Positions 19,478-29,596 of a stretch of 51,757 nt of DNA are shown here, piece by piece. The translations under genes were made by a program, and so were the position numbers. The notes under the pieces are model-generated. The model made no database searches. It saw nothing but the letters and a program-made list of their open reading frames with translations, and was not told the origin of the DNA. The stretch is taken from assembly GCF_020880415.1 (NCBI RefSeq), contig NZ_JAJIUJ010000026.1, positions 1 through 51,757 of the forward strand. The letters are read 5' to 3'. This stretch comes from Xanthomonas euvesicatoria pv. euvesicatoria (GTDB lineage Bacteria; Pseudomonadota; Gammaproteobacteria; Xanthomonadales; Xanthomonadaceae). Within the stretch, counting starts at the first letter, position 1. Each line of letters starts with the position of its first letter.

Positions 19478-21255
19478 AGGTTGGCCCCGATATCGATGTA
19501 GAGCTGAAACTGCGAGTCGGGATCGTTCAAGCCATGTGCGATATCCACCCGCACCGGGCCCACCGGCGAGCGCCAGCGCAGGCCGAAGCCGACGCCGGTA
19601 TGCCAGTCGGGCCGGTCATCGAAGGCGCTGCCGCCATCGACGAACACTGCCCCGCCCCAAGGGCCGCCCTTGAGGTAATGCTCGTACTCGGCACTGGCGG
19701 TGACCACGTTCTTGGCACCCAGCGCGAATTCATCGGGCTTGGGCGTACGCGGGCCGACTTCGCGAAACGCATAACCGCGGATGCTGTTCGCGCCACCGGC
19801 GAAGAAGCGCAGGCTCGGCGGCATCGCCACCAGGTCGCTGGTCCAGGTGGTGCCACCTTCGCCGCGCAGGATCAACCGGCTGTTGTCGCCGGCGCCCAGA
19901 AACCAGCGCAGCTGGCCGTACAGCTGGCCGAAGTTGGTATCGGAGCCGGCACCTTCGGCGCCGCCGCGGATGAACATCTGCGCCGACACGCCGCTGCGCG
20001 GAAACAGCCGGTCGTCGACATTGACGTAGTTGGCCTGCAACTGCGGATAGATCAGGGTGGAGGTCTCGTACACCGCGCCTTCGAAATCGTCGCCGCTGCT
20101 GAAACGCCACCGCTCGCGCAAGGCGTTGATCGAGGCGATCGCGCTCCAACGCTCGTTGATCTGGCCGCTGCGGCTGCCGGTGAATTTGACGTTGCGCAGG
20201 TCGATGTAATCGGTCTGCTCGTCGTACAGCCGCGCCGAGGCGGTGTACCAGCCATCCAGCCAACGGAACGCCGGCACGCGGTAACTTGTCGTCAGGCTCT
20301 TGCGGTTCTGCGCGTAATCCAGCTGCGTGTCCATCTTGTGGCCGCGCGAGTTCACGTAACGCCGCTCCACGCCACCGCGCACACCGGCACCGCTTTCGCT
20401 GCCGTAGCTCAAGCCGGCGGTGTAGACCGTGCGCTTGGCGCGGGTAAGTTTGACGTCCACCGGCACGCGGCCCTGGTCGTCGGCTTCTTCGGGCTTGGGC
20501 TGGATATCGATGGTGCTGAAGTAATCCAGCTTGGTCAGCGACTCGCGTAGCCGATCCAGCTTGCCTTCGTGGTAGTAGCTGCCCTCCTCCCAGTACACCA
20601 GCGGTTCGAACAGACCGTCGCGGAAGTAGTCGTAGTCGAAGCGCACCTTGCCCATGTCGTAGCGGCGGCCGCTGTCCCAGTTCAGATCGATGTCGGCCGC
20701 ATGCTCGGCACGCGTGATCGCAACGCGGCGCTGGGTGAAGTCGGCATCGAAGTAGCCACGCTCGGCCAGGCGCCGGGTGATGCGCACCTTGCTGGCTTCG
20801 TATTGCGGATGGCTGAAGACCTGGCCCTCGCGCGGCTCGAACTGCTTGAGGTCCTGGCCCAGGTAGCGGTCCTGCTCGGCCCAGCCGGTGATCGAGATAT
20901 GCGAGGTGCGCACCCGCACCGGCTCGCCACGGTCCACCGTGATCACCACGGTCACCCTGTCGCCGGCGCGCGGTGCGGCCAGCGTAATGGTCGGCGAGTA
21001 ATAGCCAAACGGCTCCAGCGCCTCACGCGTCTGCCGCTCGGCCTGTGCCAACAGATATTCCAGACGCGATTCGCCCTGCTCCTTGCCCCCGGCCTCATAC
21101 AGAGACAGGGAGACCTGGATGTTCTCGATCATCTCGGCGTCGTCGCCGCCGTCCAACCCCTTGATTTCGATCTTGTCGATGGTTGCCCGAGCAACCGCTT
21201 GCAGCGGAACGAACAGGGTGCACAGCAAGGAAAGAGCAAACGCGACTTTAAGCAT
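19474..21255 (-). CDS. tamA: TamA, Omp85-family outer-membrane assembly protein
   Basis: The 593-residue protein starts at the ATG at 21255 with a signal peptide (MLKVAFALSLLCTLFVPLQAVA), followed by POTRA domains (about residues 25-260) and a C-terminal 16-strand barrel. Barrel landmarks are GGVERRYVNSRGHKMDT, the RGYAFREVGPR segment (Omp85 lid-lock RGY motif), GGAVFVDGGSAFDD, GVGFGLRWRSPVGPVRVDIAHGLN and the terminal strand FQLYIDIGANL. It works with TamB, whose gene overlaps its end. I rejected the 12-residue longer start because the signal peptide begins at this ATG. The 177-base gap upstream holds the promoters of tamA and the divergent TonB-receptor gene. Confidence 0.95.
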   Translation of the reverse strand: MLKVAFALSLLCTLFVPLQAVARATIDKIEIKGLDGGDDAEMIENIQVSLSLYEAGGKEQGESRLEYLLAQAERQTREALEPFGYYSPTITLAAPRAGDRVTVVITVDRGEPVRVRTSHISITGWAEQDRYLGQDLKQFEPREGQVFSHPQYEASKVRITRRLAERGYFDADFTQRRVAITRAEHAADIDLNWDSGRRYDMGKVRFDYDYFRDGLFEPLVYWEEGSYYHEGKLDRLRESLTKLDYFSTIDIQPKPEEADDQGRVPVDVKLTRAKRTVYTAGLSYGSESGAGVRGGVERRYVNSRGHKMDTQLDYAQNRKSLTTSYRVPAFRWLDGWYTASARLYDEQTDYIDLRNVKFTGSRSGQINERWSAIASINALRERWRFSSGDDFEGAVYETSTLIYPQLQANYVNVDDRLFPRSGVSAQMFIRGGAEGAGSDTNFGQLYGQLRWFLGAGDNSRLILRGEGGTTWTSDLVAMPPSLRFFAGGANSIRGYAFREVGPRTPKPDEFALGAKNVVTASAEYEHYLKGGPWGGAVFVDGGSAFDDRPDWHTGVGFGLRWRSPVGPVRVDIAHGLNDPDSQFQLYIDIGANL

Positions 21256-21432
21256 CGTCAAAGGATACCCAGCCTCGGCGTGAAGGGACAAAAAATCTAG
21301 GCAAGCGCGACTATACGGGGGCCGAGTGAAGTGGTTACAGTCGGCGTTTTGTTAACGTTTCGTTGGCATCGATTGCGAGCGGCCCTCCAATTGCTGCTCG
21401 CCCGTTTACACCTTGAGAGAGAGGTCCGTTTC

Positions 21433-24181
21433 ATGAAGCGTCGTTTGCTGGTTACCGCCGTATGCACCGCCCTGACGATGCCATCGCTTGCGATGGCACA
21501 GGACCAAGGTAACGTGACCCAGTTGGACAAGGTCACCGTGACAGGTTCGTTGATCCCCCGCTCCCAGATCGAAACCGCGACCCCGGTGTTTTCGATCACT
21601 GCCCAGGACATCCAGCGCCGCGGCTTCAAGGACGTCTACGACGTGCTGCGCTCGCAGCCGATGGCCACTGGCTCGGTACAGGACGGTCAGTTCAGCGGCG
21701 GCTTTACTCCGGGCGCCAGGTCGTTGAGCCTGCTCGGACTGGACCCGGGCTTCACCCTGGTGCTCATCGATGGCCGGCCCATGGCCGACTACCCGCTGCT
21801 CTATAACGGCCAAAGCAACTTCGTCGATCTGGCCAGCGTGCCGGTCGGCATGGTCGAGCGCATCGACGTGGCGCCCGGCAACCAGTCCTCGATCTACGGT
21901 TCCAGCGCCATCGCCGGGGTGGTCAACATCATCCTGAAAAAGCGCATGGACGGCGTGCAGATGAACTACCGCATGGGCACCTACGATGGTGGCGGCGGCA
22001 ACAACCAGCGCTTTCAGCTCACCGGCGGCAACGAGATCGGCGGTGCCAATATCGTGTGGGGCTGCAGCTCAATAATCAGGACCCGATCTACGGTTTTCAG
22101 CGGCGCGATTTCGATTCCACCAACGACAACCCGGACCCGACCCTGCGCTACGGCTCGCGCATCGCGCTGCACAACACACCGCGCACCTACATCGACCCCG
22201 GTGCCGACAACTGCGCCGCGCTGGGCGCGCTGTTCAACGGTTCGGTGCAATACGACAACCGTGCCAACCGTGGCAATTTCTGCAGCAGCCGTGCCGAGCC
22301 TGGCTATGCCAGCATCCTCAACAAGGAGCGCAGCGCCAGCGGCTATGCCAACCTGAGCTATGCATTCAACGACAACACCGAGCTGTATTCGACCCTGCTG
22401 CTCAACCGCACCAAGGTCGAAGTCAACAGTGGCTCGCAGTTCTGGCAGGCCTCTTCTGACACCGGCGGTCTGTTCTACAACCAGGACAGCCAGCAGCTGG
22501 AAAGCTATCAGCGCATCTTTGCGCCGGAAGAAACCGGCAATCTGAATTTCAACAATCAGCGCCAGACCGCCGATTCCTACAACATCGCAATTGGCCTGAA
22601 GGGCGGCCTGGGCGCCAGCAACTGGACCTACGATGCCTATTACGCCCGTTCGGAATACCGCATCGACAGCCGCCAGCAATGGCCGCTGGCCGATCGCATC
22701 GAAGACTTCTTCCGCGAACAATTCCTTGGCGCACCGCAAGGCGAGTATTACGGCTACCCGATCTACTCGCCCAACGATGCCAACTTCTATCGCGCGTTGA
22801 CGCCGGCGCAGTACCGCAGCTTCAACGACGAAATCCGTACCAAGTCCAGAACCTGGACCCAGAACGTCAACCTGCAGCTGACCAACACCGAGCTGTTCAA
22901 CCTGCCGGCCGGCGCTGTTGGCATCGCCGGCGTGTTGCAGGCAGGCAATCAGTACTGGACCAACCCGACCGACCCGCGCGTCATCGCCGGCGACTTCTAT
23001 CAGCTGACCGGCACCCAAGGCAGCGGCAAGCGCGACAACTGGGCGGCCGCCTTCGAAACGCGGATCCCGATCCTGAGCACGTTGACCGCCAACCTGTCTG
23101 GTCGCTACGACGACTACAAGAACCAGGGAGGCGGTGGGGATTCCAAATTCACCTACAAGGCGGCACTGGAATTCCGCCCGATCGACTCGCTGCTGTTTCG
23201 CGGCAACTACGCCACCGCCTTCAAGGCGCCGGACATGGCCTTCAGCTTTGCCGGCGACAGCGGCTTCTTCCAGGGCGTCAACGATTACTACCGTTGCGCG
23301 GTGGAAGAACCAGGCGTGCCGATCGCCGATTGCACCTACGCTGGCACCACGATTTCAGGACGCCGCGCCGGCAATCGCGACCTGAAGTCGATCACGGCCA
23401 AGTCCTGGGGCGCCGGCGTGGTGTGGTCGCCAAGCGCACGCTTCAGCGTCAATGCCGACTACTACAACATCAAGATCGACCAGAAGGTCAGCGATCTGAG
23501 CACCGACAATCTGCTGCAGACCGAATCGGCGTGCCGCCTAGGCAGCCTGGACATCAATTCGCCTACCTGCGTGGACGCGCTTTCGCGGATCGATCGCACC
23601 GGGCCCGATGCACCGGTGCCCAATCGCCTGAGTAGCATCCGCATCAATCCGGTGAATATTTCCAACGAGGAAATCTCCGGTGTGCTCACCAAGGCGACGT
23701 ACAACCTGGCGACCGAATCCTGGGGCCTGTTCGTGTTCGACGCGCAGTACAACGTGACCCTCAAGCACGAAAGCCAGCAATTCCCCCAGGACCCGGTACG
23801 CGACCTGCTCAGCGAACCGTTCTTCTCCTCCGAGTTCCGCACCATCGCCAATGCCTCGGTCACCTGGCAGAAGGATGCGTGGACGACCACCTTGTTCGGC
23901 CAGCGTTACGGCCGCACACCGAACCTTCTGTCGCAGCAGAGTACCGACGGCTACGCAGTGGAAGGAGCACGCAAGGTCGGCGCGTGGACCACGTTCAATG
24001 CAACGCTGACTACGCGATCAGCGACGATATCTCGCTGACGGCAACGGTCAACAATCTCGCCAATACCCGTCCGCCCCGTGGCCGCACCTACACCAGCTAC
24101 CCGTACTACAACATCTTCAACTACACCGGCTACGGCCGTTCCTACATGCTGGAATTGAACTGGCGCTTCGGCGCGCATTGA
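21433..24181 (+). pseudogene. TonB-dependent outer-membrane receptor, two single-base frameshifts
   Basis: The first frame runs from the ATG at 21433 (GAGAGAGG upstream). It encodes a signal peptide (RRLLVTAVCTALTMPSLAMAQ), a TonB-box-like region (DKVTVTGS) and a plug domain (LVLIDGRPMADYPL, NQSSIYGSSAIAGVVNIILKK). Coding then moves to another frame near 22056-22064 (GANIVW, then GLQLNNQDPIYGF) and again near 23996-24003 (TFN, then NADYAISDDISLTATVNN). It ends with the barrel strand YMLELNWRFGAH. Each break fits loss of one base; adding two bases gives a clean frame of about 916 residues, normal for this family. The ligand is unknown; the Asn/Tyr-rich barrel and the neighbours give no firm clue. 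The disruptions are either real decay or sequencing errors; the first is in a GGGG run. Confidence 0.88.
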
Positions 24182-24206
24182 TCCACAGCACTGTGCATGC
24201 GTACCT

Positions 24207-24242
24207 CCAGCGGCAGCCAATACGGCTGCCGCTGGCGTTTTT
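24207..24242 (+). terminator. Rho-independent terminator after the TonB-receptor gene
   Basis: CCAGCGGCAGCC (24207-24218) pairs perfectly with GGCTGCCGCTGG (24224-24235) around a 5-base loop, followed by CGTTTTT. It begins 26 bases after the receptor stop. The remaining ~190 bases to the convergent sulfotransferase gene show no other feature. Confidence 0.9.
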
Positions 24243-24433
24243 GGACCGTGAGGCAGCTGCGGCACTGTTGCTCGCCTGCATGCCAGAGCACGCAGTAACG
24301 GCGTTGCGCAAGCAGACCCGGCTGGCGCAACCGCTGTCCATCGGGGCGACTGCTTCGGCGCGCATCGAACTGGAGGCCGATGAAACGTGCTCGCAGCGCG
24401 TCTAGTGCGCCGCCCAAGACCTAATGGCTGCTG

Positions 24434-26041
24434 TCAATGCACGCCAGCATCGATCAGACCCGCCTGCCACAACGCCTGCCGCAAAGGCTCCAGCTGGACT
24501 GCATAGCGGCGCCATTCCTCCACGTTGCGGCTGTGCACGCCCTCGCGCACCTGCACGCTGCTCAGCGTGGCCGACGCTGCGGCATTGCGCGTGATGTCGA
24601 TCTGCCCCGGCTCGATGTCCAGCCCGCAATGTGCCATCAACTGCTGCAGCACCGTGGATGGATCGCGCACCATCTGCGCGTAGTCCACATCGATCACCCG
24701 CCCCGGCAAGGCAGCGCGCCATTGCGCCATCAAGCCGTGATACGCCCGATAGTGACGCGCCAGTGTGTGCAGGTCGTAACTGTAGGCATACGAATCGCCG
24801 AACAGCGCGCGGTAATTGGAAAAACATACCGCCATCGGCTCGCGCACCAGGTGCACGATCAGTGCACCCGGCAGTGCGCGCGCAATCGCGCCGATCGCCA
24901 CCGCATTGGCCGGCAATTTATCGATATACCAGCGCGCCGATCCGGCACGCCACTGCGTTTGTTGCAGATACCGCGCGCCAATCTGCGCATAATCCAGCGA
25001 GGGCAGCGCCTGCAACAGCGGCGCGTCCAGCAGACTGCGCCCGGCCTGATCGGCGCCCCAACGCAACTGATGACCGAAGTCGTTCAATTCGCCGGCCGAA
25101 ACGACCTGCGAATGATTGCCCAGCATGCGCTCCAGCACCGTGGTGCCCGAGCGCGGCAGGCCGAGCACGAAGATCGGCTGCGGACCTTGTACGGCACCGG
25201 TGCCTTGCGCTGCGAACACGCCCCGCGCAGCCAGGTCACCCAGTTGCGCGTACAGCGCTGCCTCGGCATCGGCATCGGCATCGGCATCGGCATCGTGGCG
25301 CAGACGTGCATGCATCACTGCATTGCCGTGCTGCAGCGCATCCCAGGCGGCAGCGGTGTCGCCCAGGTCCTCCAGCTCCTTGTACAACGCGAAGGCCAGC
25401 CCGGCACGATCTTCACTATCGGGTTTGGCGAGCTGCAATTGCTGACGTAATTGCGCGACATGGTTGCTGCCGGTGGTCTGACGGCGCAGCCGCGCACGCG
25501 CGAGCGCTGCACGGCCGTAGCCGGGCGACAGCGCCAGGGTCTGCTCCAAGGCCTGCGCCGCCTCATCCAGGCGCCCATTGAACTGCAGTTGCACCGCAAG
25601 AAAAAAACGGAAGTCCGGACCATCGAATCCGCACGCCTGTGCGCGCTGCATCATCGCCAGTGCCTCGACGTGTTCGCCCAAGGATTGGTGCACGTGTGCA
25701 AGCAAAGCCAAGGTCGCGTCGTCGCGGCACTGCATCACCGAGGGATGCCGTAGCAGCGCGTGCAGCACGCGATGTTCGCCCACGCGCAACAAGGCCTGCG
25801 CCACACGGCAACGCATCGCCACATCGTCGCCCACATCGCGAGCGGCCAGCTGGAGTTGCGTCACGGCCTCGCGCATGCGGCCGTTGGCCAACACGGTGCC
25901 GGCCAGCAGCACGCGTGCAGCCACATGCGTCGGTTCCACCTCCAGCAGCGCCTGCAATGCAGACGCTGCCACGCCCAGGTCGCGCCGCGCCAACGCGGCC
26001 TGGGCGGCCTGCCAGTGCAGCGCGCCCGCCGACCTGGACAT
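24434..26041 (-). CDS. TPR-repeat sulfotransferase family protein
   Basis: The 535-residue protein has an N-terminal ~260 residues of helical TPR-like pairs (LARRDLGVAASALQALLEVEP, ALEQTLALSPGYGRAALARARL). A sulfotransferase domain follows from about residue 275: PIFVLGLPRSGTTVLERML is the 5'-PAPS-binding loop, and YIDKLPANAVAIGAIARALPGALIVHLVREPMAVCFSNY carries the 3'-phosphate-binding Arg/Ser region. It probably transfers sulfate from PAPS to a small molecule or protein Tyr; the acceptor is unknown. Its ATG overlaps the glyS stop by one base (TGATG), so it is likely translated from the glyQ-glyS message. A run of alternating Asp-Ala between the two domains is encoded by a hexamer microsatellite. 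Confidence 0.88.
   Translation of the reverse strand: MSRSAGALHWQAAQAALARRDLGVAASALQALLEVEPTHVAARVLLAGTVLANGRMREAVTQLQLAARDVGDDVAMRCRVAQALLRVGEHRVLHALLRHPSVMQCRDDATLALLAHVHQSLGEHVEALAMMQRAQACGFDGPDFRFFLAVQLQFNGRLDEAAQALEQTLALSPGYGRAALARARLRRQTTGSNHVAQLRQQLQLAKPDSEDRAGLAFALYKELEDLGDTAAAWDALQHGNAVMHARLRHDADADADADAEAALYAQLGDLAARGVFAAQGTGAVQGPQPIFVLGLPRSGTTVLERMLGNHSQVVSAGELNDFGHQLRWGADQAGRSLLDAPLLQALPSLDYAQIGARYLQQTQWRAGSARWYIDKLPANAVAIGAIARALPGALIVHLVREPMAVCFSNYRALFGDSYAYSYDLHTLARHYRAYHGLMAQWRAALPGRVIDVDYAQMVRDPSTVLQQLMAHCGLDIEPGQIDITRNAAASATLSSVQVREGVHSRNVEEWRRYAVQLEPLRQALWQAGLIDAGVH
25265..25294. repeat. In-frame hexamer microsatellite (GGCATC)5
   Basis: Five perfect GGCATC units on the plus strand encode an alternating Asp-Ala stretch in the sulfotransferase gene, at the linker between TPR and catalytic parts. 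Because the unit is six bases, length change keeps the frame. Confidence 0.9.
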
Positions 26042-28281
26042 CAGCTGGATAGGTGCTCGATGGCGGCGACGCTGCCGAGGCGGTCGCCGAGCTTCTTCAG
26101 CAGTGCGAGCCGGTTGGCGCGCAGCTGCGGGTCGTCGGCATTGACCATCACGCCGTCGAAGAACGCATCCACCTGCGGGCGCAGGCGCGCCAGGCGTGCG
26201 AGCACGGCGACATAGTCATGGCGGTGCAGCGCATCGCCGGTGTCGCCGATGGCCGCTTCCACCGCTTCGGCCAGGGCTTGTTCGGCCGGTTCGCGCAGCA
26301 GGCTGGTGTCGATGTCACCGGGGATCTCGCCCTCGACCTTGCGCAGGATATTGCGGATGCGCTTGTTCGCCGCGGCCAACGCGTCGGCTTCGGGCAACGT
26401 GGCAAAGATGCCGATGGCATCGATGCGGCGGTCGAAGTCGTAGAGGGAGGCGTGGGTCGCGCCCGGGTGCGCTCCTACGTTGGTCGGTGTCGGCACGGCT
26501 TCGGACGTGACGGAGAACAATGCGGCGACCGCGTTGAAATGCGTTGCAGGTACGCCCTTGTCGGCGTAATAGCCGCGTAGGCGGTCGAGGATGAAGTCGA
26601 AGATTTCGGCATCTTGGCCAGACTGTGCCAGCGCCGTGTGTGCTTCCTTCTCGACAGATTTCGGCAAAGCAGCTCCTGCGTCCTTGGCTTTACTTAGCGC
26701 AGCTTCTGTCTTGAGTGTTTGCCTGGCACTGGCCTGAACATTGATCTGATTTCTTGCCTCAACAAGCAGCTTCTTCAAATCCAGATCAAACCCACTCTCA
26801 ATCACCGTCCGCGCCAACCCCAACGCATTGCGCCGCAGCGCGAACGGGTCCTTGTTGCCGGTCGGCTTCAACCCGGCCGCAAAGCCACCGGCCAAGGTAT
26901 CCAGCCGTTCTGCAATCGCCAACACCTTGCCCAGCGGCGACAGTGCGATGTCGTCGCCGGCAAAACGCGGTTGGTAGGCCTCATCGATGGCCAGCGAAAT
27001 CTCGCTCGGTTCGCCGGCGGCCTCGGCGTAATGGCGGCCGGCAATGCCCTGCAATTCCGGGAATTCGTTGACCATGCGCGATTGCAGATCGTTCTTGGCC
27101 AATTCCGCAGCACGCCGTGCCTGCACCGGGTCGGCACCGATCTGCGGTGCAATCGCCTCGGCCAGCGCCGCCACGCGCGCGACCTTGTCGGCCACGGTGC
27201 CCAGCTTGGCCTGATAGGTGACGCTGGATAGGCCTTCGCCCATCGCCTGCAGGCCCTGCTTGAGATCTTCGTCGAAGAAGAACTTGGCGTCGGCAAAGCG
27301 CGGACGGATCACGCGCTCGTAGCCCTTGGCCACTTCGGCCACGTCCTTGGAGTGGATGTTGGCGATGCCGATGAACTGCTCGGTCAAGGTGCCGCCGTCG
27401 TCCAGCACCGGGAAGAATTTCTGGTTGATCTCCATGGTTTCGATCAGCGCTTCCTGCGGCACCGCCAGGAAATCGCGTTCGAAACTGCACAGCACCGCCG
27501 CCGGCCATTCGACCAGGTTGACCACCTGCTCCAGGTTGTCGTCGCTGATGCGTGCGCTGCCGCCGGCCTGCCTGACGGCCGCCTGCACTTCGTCGACGAT
27601 GCGGGCACGGCGCGCGTCCGGATCCACCAGCACGTGCGCCGCACGCAGCGCATCGACGTAGTCGCCGGGTGCCGCCAGCGACACTGCGCCCCCATGCATG
27701 AAGCGGTGCCCGCGCGTGATGCGGTCGCCGCGCACGCCCAGCAACTCGGCCGGAATCACCTCGCTGCCGAACAACAGCACCAACCATTGCACCGGCCGTG
27801 CGAAGGCGTACTCGTGCGCGCCCCAGCGCATCGGCTTGGGGATGGGCATCGCGGCAATGGCCTCGCGCAGGATCTCCGGCAACAAGTCGGCCGTGCGCGC
27901 GCCCGGCGTCACTGCGCGATGCACGAAACGCTCGCCCTTGGCGTCGCTGGTGCGTTCCAGCGCGGTCCAGTCGATACCGGCCTTGGCGGCGAAACCGGCC
28001 AATGCCTTGGTCGGTTGGCCTTCGGCGTCGAGGGCGATGTTGAGATACGGCCCCAGCACTTCCGAGCGCTGCTCCGGCTGCTCGGTGGCCACGCCCGGCA
28101 GCAGCACCGCCAGACGGCGTGGGGTAGACAGCGGCTTGGCATCGCCGCGGGTGACGGCAACGCCGCGCTTTTCCAGGCCGCTCAGCACGCCATCGAAAAA
28201 GGCCTGCTCCAGACCCGGCAGCGCCTTGACCGGCAGCTCTTCGGTGCCCAGTTCGATCAGCAGGGGAAGTTGTTCGCTCAT
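26041..28281 (-). CDS. glyS: Glycine--tRNA ligase beta subunit
   Basis: The 746-residue subunit pairs with GlyQ in the tetrameric bacterial glycyl-tRNA synthetase. The start [22 protein letters not shown], the segment [45 protein letters not shown] and [19 protein letters not shown] are all typical. It is longer than the E. coli protein (689). Part of the excess is an insertion around [13 protein letters not shown] sequence (nt about 26610-26760) with lower GC and odd codon use. A second, shorter insertion ([16 protein letters not shown]) is encoded by a genomic repeat. I start at the ATG at 28281; the frame upstream runs through the tandem repeat element and is not part of the protein. The C-terminal anticodon-binding domain is present to the end. 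Confidence 0.96.
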   Translation of the reverse strand: MSEQLPLLIELGTEELPVKALPGLEQAFFDGVLSGLEKRGVAVTRGDAKPLSTPRRLAVLLPGVATEQPEQRSEVLGPYLNIALDAEGQPTKALAGFAAKAGIDWTALERTSDAKGERFVHRAVTPGARTADLLPEILREAIAAMPIPKPMRWGAHEYAFARPVQWLVLLFGSEVIPAELLGVRGDRITRGHRFMHGGAVSLAAPGDYVDALRAAHVLVDPDARRARIVDEVQAAVRQAGGSARISDDNLEQVVNLVEWPAAVLCSFERDFLAVPQEALIETMEINQKFFPVLDDGGTLTEQFIGIANIHSKDVAEVAKGYERVIRPRFADAKFFFDEDLKQGLQAMGEGLSSVTYQAKLGTVADKVARVAALAEAIAPQIGADPVQARRAAELAKNDLQSRMVNEFPELQGIAGRHYAEAAGEPSEISLAIDEAYQPRFAGDDIALSPLGKVLAIAERLDTLAGGFAAGLKPTGNKDPFALRRNALGLARTVIESGFDLDLKKLLVEARNQINVQASARQTLKTEAALSKAKDAGAALPKSVEKEAHTALAQSGQDAEIFDFILDRLRGYYADKGVPATHFNAVAALFSVTSEAVPTPTNVGAHPGATHASLYDFDRRIDAIGIFATLPEADALAAANKRIRNILRKVEGEIPGDIDTSLLREPAEQALAEAVEAAIGDTGDALHRHDYVAVLARLARLRPQVDAFFDGVMVNADDPQLRANRLALLKKLGDRLGSVAAIEHLSS
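26455..26480. repeat. REP-like half element inside glyS
   Basis: GGTCGCGCCCGGG followed by TGCGCTCCTACGT matches the right arm of the inverted repeat at 42651-42719 almost exactly. Here it lies inside the glyS coding frame and is translated as part of [11 protein letters not shown]. Confidence 0.8.
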
Positions 28282-28303
28282 ATGACATGGACCTTTGCGT
28301 AGT

Positions 28304-28594
28304 CCCTTCTCCCTGCGGGAGAAGGTGCCCCGAAGGGGCGGATGAGGGGACGGGCGAAGCTCTGTGGAGGTTGGGTGCATGAGGGCTGCGCCCCGTCCCC
28401 TCACCCCAACCCCCTCCCGAGGGGAGAGGGGCTCGCTAGCCCCTTCTCCCACCGGGACATTGTCCCCCTTCATGGGGGAGAAGGTGCCCCGCAGGGGCGG
28501 ATGAGGGGACGGGCGAAGCTCTGTGGAGGTTGGGTGCATGAGGGCTACGCCCCGTCCCCTCACCCCACCCCCTCTCCCGGTGGGAGAGGGGCTC
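28304..28594. repeat. Tandemly duplicated palindromic element between glyQ and glyS
   Basis: Two copies lie in the 317-base glyQ-glyS gap: 28304-28434 and 28441-28594. A shared core beginning GAGAAGGTGCCCCG (28319 and 28478; offset 159) is nearly identical for about 90 bases. Each copy can form nested hairpins: TTCTCCC with GGGAGAA-type arms, GCCCCG with GGGGC, and a long-range pair of GAGGGGACGGG with CCCGTCCCCTC. It resembles a small non-autonomous repeat. No transposase is present. Confidence 0.85.
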
Positions 28595-28598
28595 TCGG

Positions 28599-29507
<909 letters not shown>

Positions 29508-29596
29508 GCAGCAAAGGCCGTACGGAAGGGGTGCGCTAGTATACCGGCCGACCCGCGGCGCTTTGCCGCGCAGCACCGCTGCTGGGGAAAACACGC

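Noticed and set aside
15983..19501. Open frame of 1172 codons on the plus strand opposite tamB
   Set aside because: Its translation is His/Gln/Arg/Ala-rich with no domain; it is a shadow of GC-biased codons in tamB, whose family assignment is secure.
22056..22064. Programmed ribosomal frameshift in the TonB receptor
   Set aside because: The local sequence is not a good slippery heptamer, no structured stimulator was obvious, and a second shift lies downstream. Decay or read error is simpler.
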